Shown: in pieces, positions 24,992-30,670 of the stretch
Position numbering within the stretch: the stretch's first letter is position 1
How the letters are laid out: every line of letters begins with the position of its first letter
Assembly (NCBI RefSeq): GCF_916715725.1
Contig: NZ_CAKAPD010000001.1
Span: forward strand, 124,001-188,000
DNA length: 64,000 nt
From: an uncultured Rothia sp.
GTDB lineage: Bacteria; Actinomycetota; Actinomycetes; Actinomycetales; Micrococcaceae
Reading direction: 5' to 3'
Notes under the pieces: generated by a model
What the model saw: only the letters and a program-made list of their open reading frames with translations
Told to the model about the DNA's origin: nothing
Databases searched by the model: none
Position numbers and translations under genes: made by a program

Positions 24992-25461
24992 AGGTATGGG
25001 TGGTTCGGCGCCATGCCTCGGCTCTTCGGTGCCGCTGCGAGGACCGCCTCAGTCTTCTCATTTGCGGCATCACTGATGAGCTCCTGCAAGGTCGCGAGGT
25101 TCGCCTCGATTTCCTCGCTGGTCGCACCCGGTACAAAGGGTGCGAAGTCCTGGGATAGGCCAACAGTGGCGAGTGCCTTGACGCGCGCCAGCTCAGCCTG
25201 CAGGGACGCAATCTGTGCGGTAGCATCATCCTGCGGCTCAGAGGTTTCAGCCTCAGCTTCAGGTTCCTGCGTGGGCTCTTCAGCAACAGTAGGCTCAGGA
25301 ACCTCTGCCTGCTTCGCCTTCACAGCCGCCAGCTCAGCCTTCAAATTCTGAACCAGCTTCCACGCACGCTCAGGATCAAAGGTCTCACCGTCACGCTCCC
25401 ACGGGGGCGTAGTTTCAGTAGTCTCTTCAACCTTTGCTTCGGTGACAGGTGCTTCGCTCAT
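24985..25461 (-). CDS. Phage scaffolding-like protein, 3'-truncated
   Basis: 158 residues starting MSEAPVTEAKVEETTE (ATG at 25459-25461 after GAAAGGAAC). The acidic, Glu/Ala-rich coiled-coil composition with FDPERAWKLVQNLKAELAAVKAKQ is characteristic of head scaffolding proteins of actinobacterial phages, which lie after the portal and MuF genes. The end (SRGMAPNHPYLC) runs directly into a toxin fragment in another frame, so the natural C-terminus is lost. No capsid gene follows. It shows that the island derives from a prophage head-gene region. Confidence 0.7.
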   Translation of the reverse strand: MSEAPVTEAKVEETTETTPPWERDGETFDPERAWKLVQNLKAELAAVKAKQAEVPEPTVAEEPTQEPEAEAETSEPQDDATAQIASLQAELARVKALATVGLSQDFAPFVPGATSEEIEANLATLQELISDAANEKTEAVLAAAPKSRGMAPNHPYLC

Positions 25462-25465
25462 TTTT

Positions 25466-25670
25466 GTTCCTTTCGGGTATAGCAAAAGGCACCCTGCCGC
25501 TTAGCAGGATGCCTTTCGCAAAAGTTATGAGGAGCTAACCGGTGGTGCCTCCGGTGTCTTCTAGACCGAAGCACAAAGCCGCGGCCGCCCAAGCGTTATT
25601 GCCACACCAATAGGTGAGGCTCAGGGTTTCAGAGGGGTCGTTTAACTCCTTAACCCCAAGTGTACATGAA
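25466..25670 (-). repeat. About 205-bp direct repeat, copy R2
   Basis: Contains, on the minus strand, the end of a reading frame (KELNDPSETLSL...WCGNNAWAAAALCFGLE), a terminator (AAGGCATCCTGC/GCAGGGTGCCTTTT) and the start region of the scaffolding gene. Roughly 90 percent identical by eye to copy R1 at 25869-26076. Confidence 0.8.
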
Positions 25671-25868
25671 AATCTATCTTCCTATTTCGTCAGTTGTCTT
25701 TGTATTACTGACTTGCTACTACTCCAATGGGTCGCAGGCTGCGGGCTCCACCTCCCAATCATCAGCATGAGCAGCAAATAGTCACAATTTACTCACTATT
25801 TTGAAAAAGGTTTTGCTAGATGTTGCCTCTTCTCTTTACGACAAGAACGGCGCTTCACTCAGCTTTAG
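25671..25868. other. Gene-free spacer between repeat copies, with a scaffolding-gene remnant
   Basis: About 200 A/T-rich bases without an open gene. At its upper edge the minus strand reads AGAAGGAACC...CTG AGT GAA GCG CCG then a stop a few codons on, a decayed copy of the scaffolding start (SEAP). Confidence 0.45.
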
Positions 25869-26076
25869 GTTCCTTCTGGGCATAGCAAAAGGCACCCCGC
25901 GCTTAGCAGGATGCCTTTCACAAAAGTTATGAGGAGTTAGCCAGTGACGCCCCCGAACGGTCCTCTAGACCGAAGCATAAAGCCGCGGCCGCCCAAGCAT
26001 TATTGCCACACCAAGAGGTGAGGCTCAGGGTTTCAGAGGGGTCGTTTAGCTCCTTGAGCCCAAGTATACACGAAAA
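25869..26076 (-). repeat. About 205-bp direct repeat, copy R1
   Basis: Same content as R2 with scattered substitutions. The partial frame reads KELNDPSETLSL...SWCGNNAWAAAALCFG and ends in a different tail. It lies directly beyond a strong terminator. Confidence 0.8.
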
Positions 26077-26077
26077 A

Positions 26078-26124
26078 GAGACCCCCTGCATTCCCCTTAG
26101 AGGAGGGGGAATGCAGGGGGTCTC
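26078..26124 (-). terminator. Strong terminator after the gene at 26159
   Basis: A perfect 19-bp stem (GAGACCCCCTGCATTCCCC and complement) with a 9-base loop, followed on the minus strand by TTTTTCG. Confidence 0.8.
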
Positions 26125-26158
26125 TCAACCAGAGAGGTACTCACGTACCCCGCAAGTT

Positions 26159-26494
26159 TTAGAAAGGCAGAAGCGCCAAATCGTATGGAGTGCCAGCATA
26201 AACATCCGGCAACTCACCATTAGCTACCTTCTCACGATACAAAAGGGTTACTTCGCTATCGTCGAATGGGAATTCCTTAGCTTCATACCTACGCTTAATC
26301 TCTGCTAAACCCCACTCATATTCGGCACCGGGGCGCGCAGCCGGAGCATTAAAAGAACGCCCCATCAACTCAGCACGCATCCACCCCTCCGGAGTATTTA
26401 CGTCAAACGTGGGCTTCGTAAAATCGAACGGAGCACGCCAATACTCAGGGTCTTCACGATAATCGTAAGCTTCTTCTGCGATCTCGCTACTCAT
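26159..26494 (-). CDS. Small acidic protein of the island, function unknown
   Basis: A 111-residue acidic protein (MSSEIAEEAYDYREDPEYW, TPEGWMRAELMGRSF, ELPDVYAGTPYDLALLPF) with no membrane segment. The ATG at 26492-26494 has a perfect AGGAGG upstream. Size, acidity and setting suggest another immunity protein, but I recognise no family. A copy of the PAC2 promoter segment lies about 115 bp upstream and points into it, and a strong terminator follows, so it is a complete transcription unit inside the decayed island. Confidence 0.65.
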   Translation of the reverse strand: MSSEIAEEAYDYREDPEYWRAPFDFTKPTFDVNTPEGWMRAELMGRSFNAPAARPGAEYEWGLAEIKRRYEAKEFPFDDSEVTLLYREKVANGELPDVYAGTPYDLALLPF

Positions 26495-26607
26495 GGGGAA
26501 CCTCCTGATAATATGCAAAAATGTGTACCCACACCGGCGCTATGTGAGACGCCGCTTAGAACGCTAAAGATAGGCGCGGGCGGTGTGCGGTACCACCGAT
26601 AGTTCCC

Positions 26608-26635
26608 ACTATACGGGCTCCCCCGCGACCCGCAA
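26608..26635 (-). promoter_or_regulatory. Duplicated promoter reading toward the gene at 26159
   Basis: TTGCGG (26630-26635), a 16-base spacer and TATAGT (26608-26613) on the minus strand, the same boxes as the PAC2 promoter at 23066-23093. Confidence 0.5.
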
Positions 26636-26698
26636 GCGGTTTCGTCACCGGGCGGGTGGTGCCGCTGCGTACAGTGGAAAACTCAAAAATGGGTACAC

Positions 26699-26731
26699 AA
26701 AAGCCCCGTGCACGCGCACCGTGCACAGGGC
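26699..26731 (-). terminator. Island terminator copy 4
   Basis: GCCCTGTGCACGG pairs with the GTGCACGGGGC arm; TTTTGTG follows on the minus strand. It serves an immunity-gene remnant that precedes it. Confidence 0.6.
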
Positions 26732-26747
26732 TTCTAATTATATAAAT

Positions 26748-26801
26748 CTAACGCTCTAGGAGGTCTGGATGAGCCTCATAGTCGAACTCTTCAGTAGCGT
26801 A
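26748..26801 (-). pseudogene. 3' remnant of an immunity gene
   Basis: On the minus strand the frame reads YATEEFDYEAHPDLLER then TAG, almost identical to the end of the protein at 24057. Nothing of the gene's 5' part is present; the preceding bases belong to another gene whose frame overlaps it. Confidence 0.7.
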
Positions 26802-27252
26802 TGTTTTTTGTGGCATAGCAAAAGGGGGGTGCCCCCCTGTGAGGGTTGGCTAGTTGTCGTTGCTGGGGTGAGTTCGGGGGGAAGGGAATAGGGCCTTCTA
26901 CGGGCTTGATGCCGCGGCGGGCGTACTCGGCAGCGATTTCAGGACGCTTATTCAGCTTCCGCACCGCCGCTACCAGCCGCTTCTCATGACCGTCATTACT
27001 CAACCAATTAATGTACGGGTAGCTTAGCAAGAAATCTACGTACAGCTCAGGATCCATAGGGTAACCATTATCCGAAGACACCATAAGGTTCTCTTCCGCT
27101 TGCATCCGCTCATAACCGGAGAAGCCGACACCGTAATGCCCGCCTTCTTCCGTATCGGTCAAAGCCCAGTTAAAAGTAGTAGCAGAGTCTTCAGCATAAT
27201 ACGCCTGCCGGGGACTAACGTCGATATCTTTAACCCACATGCTTCCACTCAT
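26791..27252 (-). CDS. Probable immunity protein paired with the EndoU-like toxin
   Basis: A 153-residue acidic protein with no recognised family (WVKDIDVSPRQAYYAEDS, YPMDPELYVDFLLSYPYINWLSND, KRLVAAVRKLNKRPEIAAEYARR). It begins (ATG 27250-27252, AGGAAA upstream) inside the last 23 bases of the EndoU reading frame, the overlap typical of a toxin with its antidote. The last 25 or so residues look spurious: a strong hairpin (GGGGGGCACCCCCC then TTTTGC) lies within the coding end and the frame closes inside an immunity-gene remnant, so a shift near the 3' end or a recombination joint has replaced its natural terminus. Confidence 0.62.
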   Translation of the reverse strand: MSGSMWVKDIDVSPRQAYYAEDSATTFNWALTDTEEGGHYGVGFSGYERMQAEENLMVSSDNGYPMDPELYVDFLLSYPYINWLSNDGHEKRLVAAVRKLNKRPEIAAEYARRGIKPVEGPIPFPPNSPQQRQLANPHRGAPPFCYATKNIRY

Positions 27253-27915
27253 TTTCCTGTAGGAGCCTTCTAATATCCGAGGAGATATTTAAAGGCGCAA
27301 GTACTTCTACCCCAGCATCACCCAAATTAGCTCGACAATCAACCCCCTTCATCGGAAAAGCAGCATGAAGTATAGTGCGACTACCGATAATCTCAAGACG
27401 GGCATGTAAAAGAAGATCGTCTATAACCCCTAACAGCTTAACCCCAGCCGTCCCACTCCCGTAGGACTTAACAGAGACCATGTCAGGAGAATCTAGCAGC
27501 TTTTGCACAGCTTCTCGTGCCCGTTGCTTCGTCCACCCCGGAGGGAACTTCACATTATTCCGATGAGTACTCTCAGGACGATGCCCACCATCTAGCCCGT
27601 TCGGCTCGCCTTCCAGATATGCCGCATATCCTCATCAGTCAGCCGATACTCGGGCACCTTCACAGAAGCACGCGGAACAGTCTCAACACCGGGTGGCGGC
27701 CATTGCCACTCCTGCACCTCGGGCAGCCCCTTACGCCGGGAACGCCGCGAAGAGCCCATCTTCTTCGGATACTGACCATCCACAGAAGCGAACCCCCTTT
27801 CTGCCATAAACCCGTTATGTTCCTTGAACGCCTGCGCCTCGAAGCCACACCGCTGGGATGACTCCAGCTCATCAGTCACAGCTTCCAGATGCTGTTCATC
27901 CGCACCATCTGTCAC
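27230..27915 (-). pseudogene. EndoU-like nuclease toxin split by a one-base frameshift
   Basis: The upstream frame (27915 to 27592) ends ...LTDEDMRHIWKASRTG-stop. In the next frame the sequence continues LEGEPNGLDGGHRPESTHRN then KFPPGWTKQRAREAV...RTILHAAFPMKG to 27230. Joining RHI to LEGEPNGLDGGH restores the HILEGxxxGxxGGH start, the FPxxW step and the TxxxAFP-like C-terminal strand of bacterial EndoU ribonuclease toxins. One missing base near 27613-27617 explains the break. The upstream linker is of unknown type and is cut by a stop near 27950. EndoU toxins cleave RNA in competitor or host cells; this copy should be inactive. Confidence 0.68.
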
Positions 27916-27954
27916 GGTGAAGGCGGCGGCTTCGTCCCGCTTATTCTAGATCAG

Positions 27955-28076
27955 CACGGGCGAGCCGGCGGCGGCACGCTCGGTCACGCCTCGGAGACGC
28001 AAACACTATCGGCGTATGTGGCGCGTGACCGGCAGGCGGCGTTTGCAGAAGCGTTGGAGGGGCTGGCGGGCTAGAT
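27955..28076 (+). pseudogene. Possible tyrosine-recombinase C-terminal remnant
   Basis: The plus strand reads GGGTLGHASETQTLSAYVAR then an Ala-rich end and TAG at 28072-28074. LGHAS followed by T and Y is the box II ending of phage integrases, with the catalytic Tyr near the C-terminus. Nothing upstream is in frame with an integrase, so at most about 40 residues remain. It marks the island edge nearest rpsT. Confidence 0.35.
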
Positions 28077-28154
28077 TTGGTCCCCATTTACTCCCCACTT
28101 TGAAACCAGTAAACCCCAAAAATGAACCAGTATTTAACCTGGCATAAAAAAGAA

Positions 28155-28200
28155 GAACCCCCGCATTTCCCCTAGTCAGCTAGAGGAAATGCGGGGGTTC
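28155..28200 (-). terminator. Terminator downstream of rpsT
   Basis: A 16-bp perfect stem (GAACCCCCGCATTTCC and complement) plus an inner CTAG/CTAG pairing, followed on the minus strand by TTCTTTTTT. Confidence 0.8.
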
Positions 28201-28237
28201 ATATAGTTTGCACACCTGTTAGGTGTGCGCTCTCACA

Positions 28238-28501
28238 TTAGAAAGCCTTGTTTACCAGCGCAGCAAGACCGGACTTCTTGTTTGCAGCGGTCTTCTTGTG
28301 CAGAACACCCTTGGAAACAGCCTTGTCCAGCTTACGGTTCACAAAACGCAGAGCCTCAACAGCAGCTTCCTTGTTCTGTGCCTCAACAGCAGCCTTGACC
28401 TTGCGGGTCGCGGTCTTCAGCTCGGACTTTACAATGTTGTTGCGCAGGCGAGCCTTCTCGTTGGTGAGGATACGCTTCTTCTGAGACTTAATGTTAGCCA
28501 C
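28238..28501 (-). CDS. rpsT: 30S ribosomal protein S20
   Basis: An 87-residue basic helical protein (MANIKSQKKRILTNEKARLRN..., FVNRKLDKAVSKGVLHKKTAANKKSGLA), a primary 16S rRNA binder. It starts with GTG (28499-28501), with AGAAAG upstream. Its position between holA and lepA matches other actinobacteria except for the inserted island. The leader contains an inverted repeat that could take part in autoregulation. Confidence 0.97.
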   Translation of the reverse strand: MANIKSQKKRILTNEKARLRNNIVKSELKTATRKVKAAVEAQNKEAAVEALRFVNRKLDKAVSKGVLHKKTAANKKSGLAALVNKAF

Positions 28502-28543
28502 AATTAAACTTTCTGTTTTGTCTTATTGGTCGGTGAGGGCGAC

Positions 28544-28596
28544 GCTGGCCGATCATCGACTGAGCGGCGTGGGGATGCCTATGGCAACCGGCCAGC
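28544..28596 (-). promoter_or_regulatory. Inverted repeat in the rpsT leader
   Basis: GCTGGCCG (28544-28551) pairs with CGGCCAGC (28589-28596) across 37 bases. It lies about 45-95 bases upstream of the rpsT start. A role in S20 control is possible but unproven. Confidence 0.3.
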
Positions 28597-28762
28597 AGTG
28601 CCCGATGACCATCGGACACTCAACCACACATAATACCAGATGAACAGCCTCCACGACAGACCCTCGCGGAGAGAAAAATACTGTGAAAACCGCTACACGC
28701 AGCCTCCACATCCGGCGCAGATAATCGGCACCGGTCGCCGGTGAAACTACCGGCACAGGACG

Positions 28763-29437
28763 TTAGCCGTTATGGCGAGTCCACGCACGCTCAATCAGGC
28801 GGAACGTATCCTCCGGCATAATCGCACCCTCACGGCGCATCGAATCCGGGCGAACACGAATCACACGGTTCAGTTTCACCTCAGAAGCGCGGCCCTGCGG
28901 ATCCCACGGACCCGAACCAATATCAAGGTAGTTCGAATCAGCGTGCTCACGGTTATTGTGATCCTTGCTGGTCATCATCAGCGCCAGCAGGTACTCACCG
29001 TCACGACCCACCAGAATCACCGGGCGGTCCTTACCCTGCGAGTGGTCCTCCTCGAAGGGAACCCACGTCCACACGATTTCACCCGGGTCAGCGTCGCCGT
29101 CCAGGGAGGGCGAGTACTCAAAGTTGATCATGTCGCGGTAATCGCCCGGGTAATCCGAACCGTCGGATGCGCCGGTCGAAGCCGGTGCGGAAGGCTTAGG
29201 TGCCGAGGACTTTACCGAGGAAGACTTCGGGGCGCTCGGCTTAGGCGCCGAAGAGCCGGAGGTACGAGCCTCACCCTGACGAGATTCACGCTGACGAGAT
29301 TCATCCTTGCGGGACTCACTCTTCTGGGAGGACTCGGAGCCGCCCTTAGACGCAGTAGCGTCGTTGAGGGCATCCTCTGCCGCCTTCTGCAGGAAGGGCA
29401 GCAGGGCAAAGAAAATTTTCTTCAGAATTTCGAGCAT
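28763..29437 (-). CDS. PemK/MazF-family protein with low-complexity N-terminal region
   Basis: 224 residues. An N-terminal hydrophobic segment (MLEILKKIFFALLPFLQKAA) is followed by a Ser/Lys/Arg/Glu and then Pro/Ala-rich linker (about 30-92), then a PemK/MazF domain (PGEIVWTWVPFEEDHSQGKDRPVILVG, YLLALMMTSKDH, SEVKLNRVIRV). MazF-type proteins are sequence-specific RNases, but this chromosomal form is conserved in many actinobacteria without an antitoxin and none is seen here. The next gene upstream is holA, 15 bp away, so they are likely co-transcribed. Confidence 0.82.
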   Translation of the reverse strand: MLEILKKIFFALLPFLQKAAEDALNDATASKGGSESSQKSESRKDESRQRESRQGEARTSGSSAPKPSAPKSSSVKSSAPKPSAPASTGASDGSDYPGDYRDMINFEYSPSLDGDADPGEIVWTWVPFEEDHSQGKDRPVILVGRDGEYLLALMMTSKDHNNREHADSNYLDIGSGPWDPQGRASEVKLNRVIRVRPDSMRREGAIMPEDTFRLIERAWTRHNG

Positions 29438-29452
29438 GGGCTCTATTATGCA

Positions 29453-30496
29453 CTACAGGCGCGGAGGTAGAGCAATCGCCAAAACAGCCTGCTCCACCGC
29501 ATACACCGCGTCCTGCGACTCGCCCTTCAGCTGCGCGTCCGCATCAGCCAGAAGCTGCACAATATGCGCCAACTGGGCGCCGGTAAAACGGCGGCCGTCA
29601 CGCTGAGCCTGCTCAACCTGCCACGGTGACATACCCACCTCACGCGCCAGCTCGTTAGCGCTCATACGCACGTGGTGCACGCGCGCAATATTGCGGATGC
29701 GCATGGCGAGCGCACCCAGCATCGGAATCGGCTCCGTACCGGTGGCAAGGGAGTGGCGGAGCAGACGCAGAGCCTCCGGGGCGTTACCGGAAATCGCGGC
29801 GTCACTCACACGGAACGCGGTGACCTCGGTGCGGCCGCCGTAGTAGCGGTTCACCGCCTCTTCGGTGATGTCGCCGGGTACGTCTGAGAGCAGCTGCTGG
29901 CATGCGGCGGCAAGCTCCGCAGTGTCAGAGGCGGCGGCAGTCAGCAGGGCCAGGGCCCCGCCGGTAATCGGGCGCTGAGCTGCGGCAAACTCCCCCGCCA
30001 AGAACTCGCTCTTCTCCCGGTCGGTTTTGAGCGCCTTGCAGTTGATGAGCACGAACTGGGAGCGGACCAGGTCGATGAGCTTCTTGCCGCGGTTACCGCC
30101 CGAGTGGTTCAGAATGAGCATGATGTCCGGCTCGGGGGCGTTCAGGTATGCGAGCGTATCGGTCAAAAACTCGTCGCTCATGGAGGCGACGTTCTCAACC
30201 TCAATGATCTTCGCCGAACCGAACAGGGAGGGCGAAGCGTGCAGGATCAGCTCCCCCGCCGTGTAGGTGGCGGCGTTAATCTGAACGCGGTCCACCTCCG
30301 GGTGGATGCTGCGGAACAGCTCACGCAGGCGTGCCGCAGCGCGGGAGGCGAAGTACTCCTCCGGGCCGTAGAGCATGACGGCGGGTGCCGGGGTGACGGT
30401 ACGCCACGCGGTGTCGAGGGCGGGGCCGCCTCGGCGGGCGTAGCCTCGGGAACCACCACGCTGGGTTGAACGCTTACGCTCGGACACGCTTATCAC
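29453..30496 (-). CDS. holA: DNA polymerase III delta subunit HolA
   Basis: A 347-residue clamp-loader subunit that opens the sliding clamp. It has the AAA-like fold without an intact P-loop (PAVMLYGPEEYFASRAAARL), the delta signature region (LFGSAKIIEVENVASMSDEFL) and the C-terminal collar domain (GMSPWQVEQAQRDGRRFTGAQLAHIVQLLADAD). GTG starts at 30496 or three codons later (VSERKR); AAAGG lies close to the first. The N-terminal 30 residues are basic and poorly conserved. It lies between comEC and rpsT, the usual order. Confidence 0.9.
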   Translation of the reverse strand: MISVSERKRSTQRGGSRGYARRGGPALDTAWRTVTPAPAVMLYGPEEYFASRAAARLRELFRSIHPEVDRVQINAATYTAGELILHASPSLFGSAKIIEVENVASMSDEFLTDTLAYLNAPEPDIMLILNHSGGNRGKKLIDLVRSQFVLINCKALKTDREKSEFLAGEFAAAQRPITGGALALLTAAASDTAELAAACQQLLSDVPGDITEEAVNRYYGGRTEVTAFRVSDAAISGNAPEALRLLRHSLATGTEPIPMLGALAMRIRNIARVHHVRMSANELAREVGMSPWQVEQAQRDGRRFTGAQLAHIVQLLADADAQLKGESQDAVYAVEQAVLAIALPPRL

Positions 30497-30670
30497 TCGC
30501 CTTTATCTGCAGGGTACGGGCTGAACTCGGCCCCGCTGCACACGGGGGTGCTGCGCGGGTAGAGTCTCGAGTATCCATCATAGCGTTTTCTTCTCAGATG
30601 CCTCCTAGCGGTGGTTAGGGGTAGTCGGTCAGAGGTTGATGCCCACGGTTAGATGCCCGCAGTTAGTCGG

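Larger units (their letters stand above)
26571..26732 (-). repeat. About 160-bp direct repeat, copy B
   Basis: Nearly identical to 23029-23190, including the promoter and terminator hairpin. It joins at its far end to a copy of the 3' end of the immunity gene type found at 24057. Confidence 0.85.

Noticed and set aside
22990..26810. CRISPR array as an explanation for the repeats in the island
   Set aside because: The repeats are few, long (64 to about 205 bp) and irregularly spaced, include coding sequence and terminators, and no cas gene is present.
22990..28080. Insertion sequence or transposase driving the island
   Set aside because: No transposase-like frame or terminal inverted repeats were found; the joints look like homologous and illegitimate recombination.
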